A DNA stretch of 46,223 nt from an uncultured Pelagibacteraceae bacterium (GCA_902577285.1 CACGYL010000007.1:1-46223); one strand, 5' to 3'; positions 23,949-32,496 are shown, counted from the stretch's first letter. The notes: generated from the sequence alone by a model not told the origin. Program-made: numbers and translations.

Positions 23949-25450
23949 TCGAAGGAATTTTAATTGGATTAACCACAGCTCTTACACTCCAAAATATTTT
24001 AATGGTAATGGTAGGTTGTTTTTTTGGAACTATTATTGGAATGTTGCCTGGACTTGGTCCAATGACTGCCATTGCTTTAATGATACCAATTACCTATGGT
24101 TTTGATCCTGCTACAGGTTTAATTCTGATGGCTGGAGTTTATTATGGTGCTGTATTTGGTGGCTCGACTTCCTCAATTTTGCTTAACGCACCGGGTGTTC
24201 CAGGGACAGTTGCCACATCATTTGATGGCTACCCAATGGCACAACAAGGAAAGGCAGGTAAGGCTTTAGCAATTGCTGCTTGGAGTTCTTTTGCAGGAGG
24301 GACACTATCTGCAATTTATCTTTTATTTATGGCACCCAGTTTGTCTAAAGTAAGTTTGTCATTCAGATCGCCTGATTATTTCGCTTTAATGATTCTAGGT
24401 TTAACCGCTATTGCTGCTTTTTCTTCTAAAGGTCAATTTTTAAAAGCAATGATGATGGTAGTATTAGGTTTAATGTTAGCTTCAGTTGGTCAAGATAGTT
24501 TATCGGATATTACAAGATTTACATTTGACAATATGAACTTAACAGATGGAATTAGCTTTGTTCTTGTTGTAATGGCTACATTTGCAATGAGTGAAGCGCT
24601 TACAATTATTTTAAAAAGAAATGATCCAACTAGTGCTGCTAAACAAGTTTCATTGACAGAACTTGGTTCAATTAAAATCAATAAAGAAGAAAGATCAAAA
24701 ATGTACAAAACAATCCCAAGATCATCCATAATTGGTTTTTTAATTGGAGTATTGCCAGGCGCAGGTGCAACAATTGCATCTTTCTTAGCTTATGGAATGG
24801 AAAGAAATGTAGTTAATGATGAAGAAAAAGAAAAGTTTGGAAAAGGAAGTGTAAATGGTTTGTCAGCTCCTGAAACTGCAAATAATGCAGCGTGTTCTGG
24901 TTCATTTGTCCCCATGTTAACGCTAGGTATACCAGGAAGCGGAACTACCGCGGTTATGTTAGGTGCACTATTAGGTTTTGGAGTTCAGCCTGGACCAAGA
25001 TTGTATATGACAAATCCAGAAATTTTTTGGTCAATAATAATGTCAATGTATATAGGTATGGTTATATTATTGATTTTAAATCTTCCTTTAATTCCATATA
25101 TTGCAAGAATTCTTGCTGTCCCTAAAAATTACTTAATTCCTCTGATTTTATTTTTCTCAGTTACAGGAATTTATGTAATGTCTTTCAATAACTTTGATAT
25201 TTATTTAATGATTGGAATTGCAGTTGTTGCAACATTTCTAAGATTATATGATTTTCCTATGCCACCTTTGATACTTGCCTTTGTATTAGGAGGATTAATG
25301 GAAGAAAACTTGAGAAGATCTTTATTATTAAGCAATGGTTCTTGGGAATTTTTATGGGACAGAGCTTTAACCGCATGTATTTTACTAACTACAATTTTAA
25401 TTGTAATTTGGCACGTTTATAAAACTATGTTTAAAAAGACTAAAACTTAA
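23945..25450 (+). CDS. tctA: Tripartite tricarboxylate transporter large membrane subunit (TctA family)
   Basis: 501 residues, standard TctA length, with about a dozen hydrophobic helices. Key motif 'GTIIGMLPGLGPMTAIALMIP' occurs near residue 30, and its second copy 'GFLIGVLPGAGATIASFLAYG' near 262; 'FGGSTSSILLNAPGVPGTVATSFDGYPMAQQG' is another hallmark. It forms the cation-driven permease of the TctCBA system. The 3' end overlaps the convergent membrane protein gene by four bases. Confidence 0.95.
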   Translation: MIEGILIGLTTALTLQNILMVMVGCFFGTIIGMLPGLGPMTAIALMIPITYGFDPATGLILMAGVYYGAVFGGSTSSILLNAPGVPGTVATSFDGYPMAQQGKAGKALAIAAWSSFAGGTLSAIYLLFMAPSLSKVSLSFRSPDYFALMILGLTAIAAFSSKGQFLKAMMMVVLGLMLASVGQDSLSDITRFTFDNMNLTDGISFVLVVMATFAMSEALTIILKRNDPTSAAKQVSLTELGSIKINKEERSKMYKTIPRSSIIGFLIGVLPGAGATIASFLAYGMERNVVNDEEKEKFGKGSVNGLSAPETANNAACSGSFVPMLTLGIPGSGTTAVMLGALLGFGVQPGPRLYMTNPEIFWSIIMSMYIGMVILLILNLPLIPYIARILAVPKNYLIPLILFFSVTGIYVMSFNNFDIYLMIGIAVVATFLRLYDFPMPPLILAFVLGGLMEENLRRSLLLSNGSWEFLWDRALTACILLTTILIVIWHVYKTMFKKTKT

Positions 25451-25866
25451 GTAATATAAATTTTATCAGACAAACCGTAACAAAGTATAGCCATCATAAT
25501 TAAAAAGACTGTAGGCGCTATAATACCTTCATTTGTAACTTTTTCATTAAGACCTGTTTTATCAATTTTAAGCGAGTAGAAATTTGTTCCTAAAACACAT
25601 GCATGTATAATAAATATTAAATTAAAAAATGCCCAAGTACCTTCAACTCCATTTGGTCTTACAAACATTATATAAATAGCCATTATTACCCAACCAAGCA
25701 TTAGCGCTCCAACAAATCTAACCATTACAGCTGCACTATGATCTATACCAAATTTATCCATGAATTTCTTTGTTCCAACAATTGTTTGAAAACAATAGGC
25801 AGCTATCCCTATAAAATGTGCAAGAAATACAATTAAGTAGAAAATGTTATTAAATTTAGCAATCAT
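25447..25866 (-). CDS. Four-helix membrane protein of unknown function
   Basis: 139 residues with four hydrophobic segments at roughly 8-27, 47-68, 78-96 and 114-134. The loop between the first two contains 'GTKKFMDKFGIDHSAA'. I do not recognise a catalytic motif or a firm family. It lies nine bases downstream of the glycosyltransferase gene on the same strand, so the two are probably co-transcribed. Low-complexity membrane composition limits inference; a real gene is supported by full use of the space and a clear ATG start. Confidence 0.7.
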   Translation of the reverse strand: MIAKFNNIFYLIVFLAHFIGIAAYCFQTIVGTKKFMDKFGIDHSAAVMVRFVGALMLGWVIMAIYIMFVRPNGVEGTWAFFNLIFIIHACVLGTNFYSLKIDKTGLNEKVTNEGIIAPTVFLIMMAILCYGLSDKIYIT

Positions 25867-25875
25867 AAAACTATT

Positions 25876-26958
25876 TTATAAGATTCTTTTATATTTTTCA
25901 ATTGCCTTATCCCAAAGAAAGTTTGTAGAATTATTTTTAGCTTCTTTGCCGTATTCTAAATATTTATTTTCTCTAAAAAGAGTTTCTATACTTGAGTAAA
26001 TATCCTCTAATTTATTACCATCACATATCAAACCTGTTTTTTCATGTATAATTGCATCTGAAGCTCCTCCATCTTTTCCCCCAATTGATGGAACTCCATA
26101 TTGTGCAGCCTCAACATAAGCAATTCCAAAGCCTTCAACTGATTTTTTATAAATTACGGATGGCATTACAAAAATATTTGATTTTGCAACAAGGGCATTT
26201 TTTAAATCAGTTGGTATATCTTTTAAAAAAGTTACCTGATCTTCTAACTTTAATTCAACAACTAATTTTTTTAATTTTTCTTCCTCTTTTCCATACCCAA
26301 TACATGTATAGAAAATTTCTGGATAAACTTCTTTTAGGTTTCTAACAGCCATAATAACTTTTTCATGATTTTTTCTTTTGTCAAATCTTGAGACTGTTAT
26401 TAGTCTATTTTTCTTTCCTTTAAATATTTCCTCAGCCTCATCTAAGTATCTTTTTGGAACTTCAACAACTGGATCTACACCAGGATTAATAACAACTATT
26501 TTTTCTTCATCTACTCCAAGGTCTATAGCTAAGTTTTTTGTATAATTTGAATTTGCAACTACATGATCAACATTATTTAAAACTGATAAAACTTTCTTAT
26601 TTAATCCTGAGCCTTTAGGGTGATTTATTTCTTTTGAATGAATTAAACAGATTTTCTTTTTATTTGTTTTAATAAATTCTAAACTTTTCCAATGATCAGC
26701 AATTAAACACTCTACATTTTTATTATTTTCAAGATAATCATTAATTAAATAAGATTTTCTATATTTTCTAATTAGCTTCATTCCACTAACTCTTTCAATT
26801 GAAAATGAAACAGATTTATCAAATTCTTCGTGATTTTCATGGTAATCTGCAAAAACTTTTATAAGATTTATTTTTGCTAGAGATCTTGCCAATCCCCACA
26901 TGAGATTTTGCATACCTCCTAACTCTGGTGGAAAAGTTCTAGTAATTAGTAAATACAT
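25876..26958 (-). CDS. Glycosyltransferase family 4 (GT-B) protein
   Basis: 360 residues. The N-terminal 'RTFPPELGGMQNLMWGLARSL' and the C-terminal retaining-GT signature 'SVEGFGIAYVEAAQYGVPSIGGKDGGASDAI' (E-x7-E) define the family. 'TVSRFDKRKNHEKVI' is the standard nucleotide-sugar domain entry. It is cytosolic or peripheral to the inner membrane and transfers an activated sugar, presumably into a surface glycan or glycolipid. It follows the thioredoxin-like gene by six bases, in the same minus-strand transcript. Confidence 0.92.
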   Translation of the reverse strand: MYLLITRTFPPELGGMQNLMWGLARSLAKINLIKVFADYHENHEEFDKSVSFSIERVSGMKLIRKYRKSYLINDYLENNKNVECLIADHWKSLEFIKTNKKKICLIHSKEINHPKGSGLNKKVLSVLNNVDHVVANSNYTKNLAIDLGVDEEKIVVINPGVDPVVEVPKRYLDEAEEIFKGKKNRLITVSRFDKRKNHEKVIMAVRNLKEVYPEIFYTCIGYGKEEEKLKKLVVELKLEDQVTFLKDIPTDLKNALVAKSNIFVMPSVIYKKSVEGFGIAYVEAAQYGVPSIGGKDGGASDAIIHEKTGLICDGNKLEDIYSSIETLFRENKYLEYGKEAKNNSTNFLWDKAIEKYKRIL

Positions 26959-26964
26959 TATTTA

Positions 26965-27516
26965 TTAAAACCACTTAATACTGCAGCCCATACTAGGAAA
27001 CTGTTCGTTTGGACCTTTGTTAGATTTTGCAATCATTTTCATGGCTTTTTTAAGTTCACTGTCTCCATTTTCTTTAGGTTTTAAGTTTTGTAACTCTCTT
27101 ATTCTTCCTCTGTATTGAAGTTCAAGGTCTTTATTATATCCAAAAAAATCTGGAGTACAGACTGCACCATAAGTTTTTGCTACTTGTTGAGTTTCATCTA
27201 TTACATACGGAAAATTAAAATTATGATTTTTTGAAAATTTGATCATATTATCAAATGAGTCTTCTTTATATCTCTTTGGGTCATTTGACATTATTGCTAT
27301 AGATTTAATACCATCATTCTCTAAACTCTTACAGTCTTCGACAACATTTTTGATTACTGCTAAAACATAAGGACAGTGATTACAAATAAACATTATTAAT
27401 GTTCCATTTTCACCTTTTACATCATTCAATGAAATTATTTTATTGTCTATTGATTTAAGTTCAAAGTAATCAGCTTTTTTACCAAAGTCACAAATTGGTG
27501 TTTTTGTTAATGCCAT
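26965..27516 (-). CDS. Thioredoxin-fold (AhpC/TSA-like) redox protein
   Basis: 183 residues with a redoxin fold. The active site 'FICNHCPYV' gives a CxxC pair at Cys45/Cys48, preceded by 'NGTLIMFICNHCP', where thioredoxin-like domains have the beta strand before the redox helix. 'GAVCTPDFFGYNKDLELQYRGRI' near 125 is a family feature, with cis-Pro after Thr. It matches the thioredoxin-family proteins annotated next to AhpC/TSA domains. No signal peptide is seen, so it is cytosolic. It diverges from the gamma carbonic anhydrase gene over 20 bases. Confidence 0.87.
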   Translation of the reverse strand: MALTKTPICDFGKKADYFELKSIDNKIISLNDVKGENGTLIMFICNHCPYVLAVIKNVVEDCKSLENDGIKSIAIMSNDPKRYKEDSFDNMIKFSKNHNFNFPYVIDETQQVAKTYGAVCTPDFFGYNKDLELQYRGRIRELQNLKPKENGDSELKKAMKMIAKSNKGPNEQFPSMGCSIKWF

Positions 27517-27536
27517 GATAAAAGACTATATAATTT

Positions 27537-28049
27537 ATGTTTTACGATTTAAAAGATAAAAAACCAAAAAACCTTGGCGAAAATTGGGTAGCACCTAACG
27601 CTGTTATAATTGGAGACGTAACATTAGAAAAAAACTCTAGTGTCTGGTTTAATGCAACTCTTAGAGGTGATATTGAAAATATACACATTGGAGAAGGTTC
27701 AAATGTTCAAGATGGAAGTGTTTTACACACAGATCCAGGTTATCCATTAAAAATTGGAAAAAATGTAACCATTGGTCATATGGTTATGCTCCATGGATGC
27801 ACAATTGATGACAACTCTTTAATTGGGATTGGAGCAGTTGTTCTTAACAGAGCAAAAATTGGAAAGAATTGTATAATTGGTGCTAAATCATTGGTAACTG
27901 AAAGAAAAGAAATTCCTGATAATTCTTTAGTAATGGGATCACCCGGAAAAGTAATAAGGCAATGTACTGAAGACGAAATTGATGCAATAAAACAAAACGC
28001 AATTAGGTACCAAGAAAATTGGAAAAAATATTCAAAGTCTATATTTTAA
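27537..28049 (+). CDS. Gamma carbonic anhydrase-like hexapeptide-repeat protein
   Basis: 170 residues of left-handed beta-helix hexapeptide repeats ('APNAVIIGDVTL', 'IGKNVTIGHMVMLHGCTI', 'IGIGAVVLNRAKIG'). The three metal-site histidines of gamma carbonic anhydrases are in place: His64, His81 and His86. It is a probable trimer in the cytosol. Family members interconvert CO2 and bicarbonate or have lost activity (PaaY, CaiE, YrdA); activity is therefore uncertain. The 3' end overlaps the secreted-protein gene by one base (TAATG). Confidence 0.88.
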   Translation: MFYDLKDKKPKNLGENWVAPNAVIIGDVTLEKNSSVWFNATLRGDIENIHIGEGSNVQDGSVLHTDPGYPLKIGKNVTIGHMVMLHGCTIDDNSLIGIGAVVLNRAKIGKNCIIGAKSLVTERKEIPDNSLVMGSPGKVIRQCTEDEIDAIKQNAIRYQENWKKYSKSIF

Positions 28050-28627
28050 TGAAAAAACTTTTTTATAGTTTATTAATATTAGTTTTATTAACTCAATTCT
28101 CCCAAGCTTTTGAAAGATTTATACCTTTAGAGCTTTTCACAGGTGGAAAAATTAGAAATGATACAGTAATTAAATTTACAAAAGCTAATTTGGTATTTGG
28201 CGAAAAGAAAAAAAAGAAAATTATAGGTCCTGAAGATTGGCATCATCCAGAAACTGGAGAAAAAATAAAAGTATATAAAAGAACAAGAAAAGGGCAAAGT
28301 AGTCTCAAAACCCAGTTATTTACTGTAACCAACGATGGACAATGTATAGGAAGAATTTGGGATAGTAGACGTGGTGGTAGAATAATTGAAAATGGATGTA
28401 AATTTCCCTTGGGGGTTTGGAAACAAGGAGAAACTAGGTCATTCGTTGGATCTTCCGGAGGGAAACCTAGAAAAATTGAATTAACAATTTTAAAATTAGG
28501 AAAAAAACAAAATAGCAATCTTAAATTTAATTGGAAATTATATAATATGAAAAATGGAAAATTAATGGATGATAATGATTATACTTTTTCCCCAGGAAAG
28601 GCGATGGTAGGTTTAAATGAAAACTGA
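28049..28627 (+). CDS. Secreted protein of unknown function
   Basis: 192 residues from the ATG at 28049 (TAATG overlap with the gamma carbonic anhydrase gene); an in-frame TTG at 28019 would lie inside that gene and precede the signal peptide. The N-terminus is a signal peptide cut near 'FSQAF'. The mature part contains a Lys-rich stretch around residue 55 and two cysteines within 'GQCIGRIW' and 'IENGCKFPLG', about 20 residues apart, that could form a periplasmic disulfide. No known motif is recognised. Confidence 0.75.
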   Translation: MKKLFYSLLILVLLTQFSQAFERFIPLELFTGGKIRNDTVIKFTKANLVFGEKKKKKIIGPEDWHHPETGEKIKVYKRTRKGQSSLKTQLFTVTNDGQCIGRIWDSRRGGRIIENGCKFPLGVWKQGETRSFVGSSGGKPRKIELTILKLGKKQNSNLKFNWKLYNMKNGKLMDDNDYTFSPGKAMVGLNEN

Positions 28628-28831
28628 TTAGCTCAAAAGCAAGTCATTAACAGAATAAATAATTAATCCTATTATAATTATAAAAAATATAACAAAAGCT
28701 ATTTGTTCTCCTATTTTCTTTTTTATTTTAGTTTCACCTTTTTTAAATTTTCTAATTTGAAATATACCAAATCTCATTACAAGTAGACCTAATATTATCA
28801 AAGATAAATAAAGTATAAAATTATAAAGCAT
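28628..28831 (-). CDS. Small two-helix membrane protein
   Basis: 67 residues with two hydrophobic helices (about 4-21 and 43-63) joined by a strongly basic loop 'RKFKKGETKIKKK', giving a hairpin topology with the loop probably on the cytosolic side. It overlaps the stop of the beta carbonic anhydrase-like gene by 11 bases and ends one base from the convergent secreted-protein gene, so it fills the only free space. Size and shape recall HIG1-type or other twin-helix proteins, but I cannot assign it. Confidence 0.6.
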   Translation of the reverse strand: MLYNFILYLSLIILGLLVMRFGIFQIRKFKKGETKIKKKIGEQIAFVIFFIIIIGLIIYSVNDLLLS

Positions 28832-29225
28832 TTTTGACAGATAATATTTTAAATGAAACTTTAATTTTGGGAAATTTTTCCTTCAAAGTTTTCTTTAACT
28901 TATTAAATGATTTCTTATGTATTACGTTTTCAATTCTTGAATTAAAATTTTTATTGTTATTTACAATTTTAGCAGCTCCACAATCATTGTGATTTAATAC
29001 TATTAATTTATTAATTTTATGTAAATTTATTGAAGTTTCTAAATTTTCCCAGAATGTCGCATGCCATTTTTTGAATTTATTATTTGTTACACCAATTGAA
29101 CCACCTGCAATTGTAAAAGCGCTAAATTTTCCTGTAAGTTTTATATCTTTTAAATGTTGATGAACTGGTTTTTGAAACCTTGGATCCATACAGGAAAGAA
29201 CCATTGCTTCATATTTTTTTGACAT
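28821..29225 (-). CDS. Beta carbonic anhydrase-like protein, short form
   Basis: 134 residues, well below the usual 190-220. Zinc-site residues of beta carbonic anhydrases are present: Cys12-x-Asp14-x-Arg16 ('SCMDPRF'), then His79 and Cys82 ('LNHNDCGAA'), with normal spacing between the halves. 'FTIAGGSIGV' fits the segment that follows the first motif. The C-terminal helices of the classical enzyme are missing. It may be a compact active carbonic anhydrase or a degenerate zinc protein. It lies three bases after the flavoprotein gene. Confidence 0.8.
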   Translation of the reverse strand: MSKKYEAMVLSCMDPRFQKPVHQHLKDIKLTGKFSAFTIAGGSIGVTNNKFKKWHATFWENLETSINLHKINKLIVLNHNDCGAAKIVNNNKNFNSRIENVIHKKSFNKLKKTLKEKFPKIKVSFKILSVKNAL

Positions 29226-29228
29226 AAT

Positions 29229-29834
29229 TTAAGGAACTAACCAATTTTCTATATTTTTTTCAAGATCAATCCTGGCTCTCCTATGACCTTTCGCAGCTAA
29301 ATATAGCCATTCAATATTTTTTATTTTGCACTGAATTACAGTAAAATTTTTGTAACCTTCTTCACTTTGTTCCATTGTAAAGCCAGATTTTTCAATATCA
29401 TCATTTAAACCAGATCCAGGTTCATCAATTTCTGTTCCTGGTCCATTATTTACTAAATAACATTTACGACTTACATGAGCTGTTTTTAACCAAGATTGTT
29501 CTGTGATTTCATTATTATGGTTGATGGTGCAATTTACTTTTACTCTTAGTTGAATTTTTTCCTCTTTATCATAAAAAATTAAGGCGGCGTTGTTATTTTT
29601 TTTCAATTTCGGAATTTTGTCAGATCTAATATCACTATGAAATTGAAGTATATTATTTGATTGATCTGATTTTCTTAGAACCACAATTCTTCCATCAAAA
29701 TCTGAATGATCGCCGCAAACAAAAACTGGAATTCTAAAAGGAGATGATCTATTCGTTACAGCATCATCAAGCATTGACCATATTTTTTTCTTTATTTCAG
29801 AAAAGTCCTCATAATATGGGACGGCATTTGACAT
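29229..29834 (-). CDS. PNPOx-like FMN-binding protein
   Basis: About 201 residues from the ATG at 29834, four bases after the stop of the preceding dehydrogenase gene; an upstream in-frame TTG at 29864 would overlap that gene. The split-barrel flavin fold of pyridoxamine 5'-phosphate oxidase-like proteins is suggested by 'GRIVVLRKSD', 'LQFHSDIRSDKIPKLKKNNNAALIFYD' and 'IEWLYLAAKGHRRARID'. The last resembles the Ala/Gly-His-Arg-Arg-Ala segment near the end of PdxH-like enzymes. The substrate is unknown; true PdxH is possible but the central region is atypical. Confidence 0.8.
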   Translation of the reverse strand: MSNAVPYYEDFSEIKKKIWSMLDDAVTNRSSPFRIPVFVCGDHSDFDGRIVVLRKSDQSNNILQFHSDIRSDKIPKLKKNNNAALIFYDKEEKIQLRVKVNCTINHNNEITEQSWLKTAHVSRKCYLVNNGPGTEIDEPGSGLNDDIEKSGFTMEQSEEGYKNFTVIQCKIKNIEWLYLAAKGHRRARIDLEKNIENWLVP

Positions 29835-29838
29835 TGGA

Positions 29839-30714
29839 TTACTTCTTTTTCTTGAGTCTAGCAATTAAACTAGAGCTATCCCATCGATTACCACCCATCT
29901 TTTGAACATCGGCGTAATACTCATCAACTATTTCAGTAATCGGGACTGGTGAACCATTTCTTTTTGCTTCCTCAATTACAATCTTCAAATCTTTTCTCAT
30001 CCAATCTACTGCAAAACCGTAATCAAATTTATCTTCAACCATAGTTTTATATCTATTTTCCATTTGCCAAGATTGAGCCGCGCCTTTAGATATTGTTTCC
30101 ATTACTTTATCAATATCTAAACCAGCATTTATTCCAAAATTGATAGCTTCTGATAGACCTTGAACAACACCTGCAATGCACATTTGGTTCATCATTTTTG
30201 TAAGTTGACCACTTCCTGATGGACCAATTAATTTTACTTTTTTACTATAGCAATCAATTACTGGTTCAGCTTTTTTAAAAACCTCTTCATCACCTCCAAC
30301 CATAACCGTTAGAATTCCACCTTCAGCACCTGATTGACCTCCAGAAATCGGTGCATCTAAAAATGCAAATCCTTTTTCTTTCGCTTTATTATATAGTTCT
30401 CTCGATACTTCTGCAGATACAGTTGAATTATCTACGTAGATTGAACCCTCCTTAGCACTGTGAAATAATCCGTTTTCACCTAAAGTAACTTGTTTCAAAT
30501 CATCATCGTTACCCACACAAGTAAAAATAAAATCAGCGCCTTCCACAGCCTCTTTAGGTGTTGAAGCCATTTTACCTTTATATTCAGTAATCCATTTTTC
30601 AGCTTTAGTAGTTGTTCTATTAAAAACAGTTACATTGTGCCCAGCTTTTGATATATAACCAGCCATCGGATAACCCATTACCCCGAGACCTATGAAAGCA
30701 ACATTACAAGTCAT
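29839..30714 (-). CDS. 3-Hydroxyisobutyrate dehydrogenase-family oxidoreductase
   Basis: 291 residues, normal for the beta-hydroxyacid dehydrogenase family. NAD(P) motif GLGVMG is at residues 9-14, 'FLDAPISGGQSGAEGGILTVMVGG' is the substrate-binding signature, and 'GQLTKMMNQ' has the catalytic Lys. It oxidises 3-hydroxyisobutyrate or reduces tartronate semialdehyde or related compounds; the substrate cannot be chosen from sequence. It leads a four-gene minus-strand operon. Its start is only 11 bases from the divergent MFS start. Confidence 0.92.
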   Translation of the reverse strand: MTCNVAFIGLGVMGYPMAGYISKAGHNVTVFNRTTTKAEKWITEYKGKMASTPKEAVEGADFIFTCVGNDDDLKQVTLGENGLFHSAKEGSIYVDNSTVSAEVSRELYNKAKEKGFAFLDAPISGGQSGAEGGILTVMVGGDEEVFKKAEPVIDCYSKKVKLIGPSGSGQLTKMMNQMCIAGVVQGLSEAINFGINAGLDIDKVMETISKGAAQSWQMENRYKTMVEDKFDYGFAVDWMRKDLKIVIEEAKRNGSPVPITEIVDEYYADVQKMGGNRWDSSSLIARLKKKK

Positions 30715-30725
30715 AAAATATTTAT

Positions 30726-31934
30726 ATGTTTAAAAATTTAAGTTTAAAAGTAATTATATTTGGATTTATTTTTACATTTTTTTCATGTTTTGGACAGAGT
30801 TTTTTTATAGGATTATTCAATTCAAGCATCAGAGAAACACTTTCTATTACACATGGACAATTTGGCACGATTTATGCTTCAGCTACTCTATTTAGTAGTT
30901 TACTCTTAATATGGATCGGAAAAAAAATTGATGATGTAAATGTACTTAAATTTGCGATTTTTGTTACTTTACTTTTATCATTTTCTTCTTTTTTCTTTTC
31001 CAAAACATCATCAGTAGCTTTTCTGTTTGTCTCAATTTTTTTAATGAGGTTTTCTGGACAAGGATTAATGTCTCATACAGCTTCAACTACCATTTCAAGA
31101 TACTTTACAAAATCTAGAGGTAAAGCGTTAAGTATTATTTGGTTTGGTTTATCTTCTGCAGAATTCATAATGCCTGTATTAATCGTTTATCTTTTAACTC
31201 TAATTGTTTGGCAAGATCTATGGGTAATCTTTTCTTTAATAGTTTTAATTTGTCTGCCGTTAGCATCTTATATTTTAGTTAAAGAAGTCAAATTAGATAC
31301 TAGAGAAGGTAGTCAAAACAAAATTTTAAAAGAAGAAAATATAAAAAACTGGAAAAGAATAGAAGTCCTTGGAGATTATAGATTTTATATTGTCTCATTA
31401 AACATGTTGGCAATGCCCTGGATAGCTACAGGAGTATTTGTATATCAATCATTTGTCACTAATTCGAAAGGGTGGGGTGAATATACAATTGCGCAATCTT
31501 TTATGTCTTACTCGATTTTTTCTGTAATTACTTTAATTGTTGCTGGTTATTTGATTGATAAGTTTACAAGTAGAAAATTACTAATCTATATGAATATTCC
31601 ACTATTCTTAGGAACTTTAATCATTATATACTTTGATGCTCCACAAACTGCTTTTTTATTCCTTGGATTAGTAGGAATATCAAACGGTCTAGCTAACTTA
31701 TTAGGATCATCAACATGGGCAGAAATTTATGGAGTAAAATATATTGGATCTATTAAAGCTTTGACTACTGCTTTAATGGTATTTGCAACTGCTTTTGGTA
31801 CAGCATTATTTGGTTTTTTTATAGATGCTGGATTTTCAATTGAAAAAATAGCATTTATTGCAGCAATTGCAATTGCATGCTCTATAGCCTTACTTTTTAC
31901 TATTAGAAAAAAATTAAATCCAGTTTATCTCTAA
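30726..31934 (+). CDS. Major facilitator superfamily transporter
   Basis: 402 residues with twelve hydrophobic helices. A motif A-like loop 'WIGKKIDDVNVLKF' follows the second helix, 'MRFSGQGLMSHTASTTISRYFTKSRGKALSIIW' is the helix 4-5 region, and the second copy of motif A is 'GYLIDKFTSRKLL'. The layout resembles oxalate/formate antiporter-like or nitrate-porter relatives, but the substrate is unknown. Its promoter must overlap the divergent dehydrogenase gene. Confidence 0.88.
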   Translation: MFKNLSLKVIIFGFIFTFFSCFGQSFFIGLFNSSIRETLSITHGQFGTIYASATLFSSLLLIWIGKKIDDVNVLKFAIFVTLLLSFSSFFFSKTSSVAFLFVSIFLMRFSGQGLMSHTASTTISRYFTKSRGKALSIIWFGLSSAEFIMPVLIVYLLTLIVWQDLWVIFSLIVLICLPLASYILVKEVKLDTREGSQNKILKEENIKNWKRIEVLGDYRFYIVSLNMLAMPWIATGVFVYQSFVTNSKGWGEYTIAQSFMSYSIFSVITLIVAGYLIDKFTSRKLLIYMNIPLFLGTLIIIYFDAPQTAFLFLGLVGISNGLANLLGSSTWAEIYGVKYIGSIKALTTALMVFATAFGTALFGFFIDAGFSIEKIAFIAAIAIACSIALLFTIRKKLNPVYL

Positions 31935-31950
31935 TACTGCTTGATTTTTT

Positions 31951-31956
31951 TATAAT
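31951..31956 (+). promoter_or_regulatory. Candidate -10 element upstream of rpoZ
   Basis: A perfect TATAAT lies 20 bases before the rpoZ ATG. No convincing -35 hexamer is found at the right distance, so this is only suggestive. A possible ribosome site (GAGG at 31958) follows, but it is unusually far from the ATG. Confidence 0.3.
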
Positions 31957-31976
31957 CGAGGTGTATCTAACCCACC

Positions 31977-32495
31977 ATGGCTAGAGTTACAGTAGAAGAT
32001 TGTATTGATAAAGTTAAAAGTCCTTATGAGTTAGTGCTGGTTGCAAAGGAGAGAGCAACGCAACTTAATTCAGGATTAGAACCCACTTTAGATAGGGATA
32101 ATGACAAAAACACTGTAATAGCATTAAGAGAAATTGCTGAAGAAACAATAAAAGTCCCTGATTTGACAGATGCTGCAGTTTATAAATTAAGAAAACATGT
32201 TGAACAAATAGATGATGCATCAGACGACGAGGATGATATTGGTGATGATTTTGAAAACCTTTATAAAGGCGAAATTTCAAAGAGTGGTGTGCCAATTCTT
32301 CCATCAAAGAGAGCTAGAAAAATTCCAGAAAAAATTCAAGTTTCTAAAGATGATTTAGCTGAGTTACAAAATACACCTGAACAACCATCATCAGATCCTG
32401 TTGAGGACATACAAGAGGAAGAAACCGATGTTTCATTAGATGAAATGAAAGATCAAGAAGAAACTGTATCTGACGAAACAGAAAACCAAGAATAA
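31977..32495 (+). CDS. rpoZ: RNA polymerase omega subunit with long acidic tail
   Basis: 172 residues, nearly twice the E. coli omega. The conserved core is residues 1 to about 60: '[13 protein letters not shown]', then the omega-typical helix '[13 protein letters not shown]', and '[14 protein letters not shown]'. It helps fold and stabilise the beta-prime subunit and has a role in ppGpp response. From about residue 75 the protein is mostly acidic ('[15 protein letters not shown]'), ending in an Asp/Glu/Ser-rich tail, presumably disordered. Alphaproteobacterial omega proteins often have extensions, but the function of this one is unknown. Confidence 0.93.
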   Translation: MARVTVEDCIDKVKSPYELVLVAKERATQLNSGLEPTLDRDNDKNTVIALREIAEETIKVPDLTDAAVYKLRKHVEQIDDASDDEDDIGDDFENLYKGEISKSGVPILPSKRARKIPEKIQVSKDDLAELQNTPEQPSSDPVEDIQEEETDVSLDEMKDQEETVSDETENQE

Positions 32496-32496
32496 A

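Noticed and set aside
26052-26345. 97-residue plus-strand reading frame inside the glycosyltransferase gene
   Set aside because: Antisense shadow of a well-supported gene; Leu/Gln-rich translation typical of the complement of AT-rich coding DNA.
27529-27534. Perfect TATAAT before the gamma carbonic anhydrase gene
   Set aside because: It is only two bases from the ATG, so transcription would start inside the gene; no -35 at the right spacing.
29835-29864. TTG start giving the PNPOx-like protein ten more residues
   Set aside because: It would overlap the preceding dehydrogenase gene; ATG 29834 lies just after that stop and fits better.
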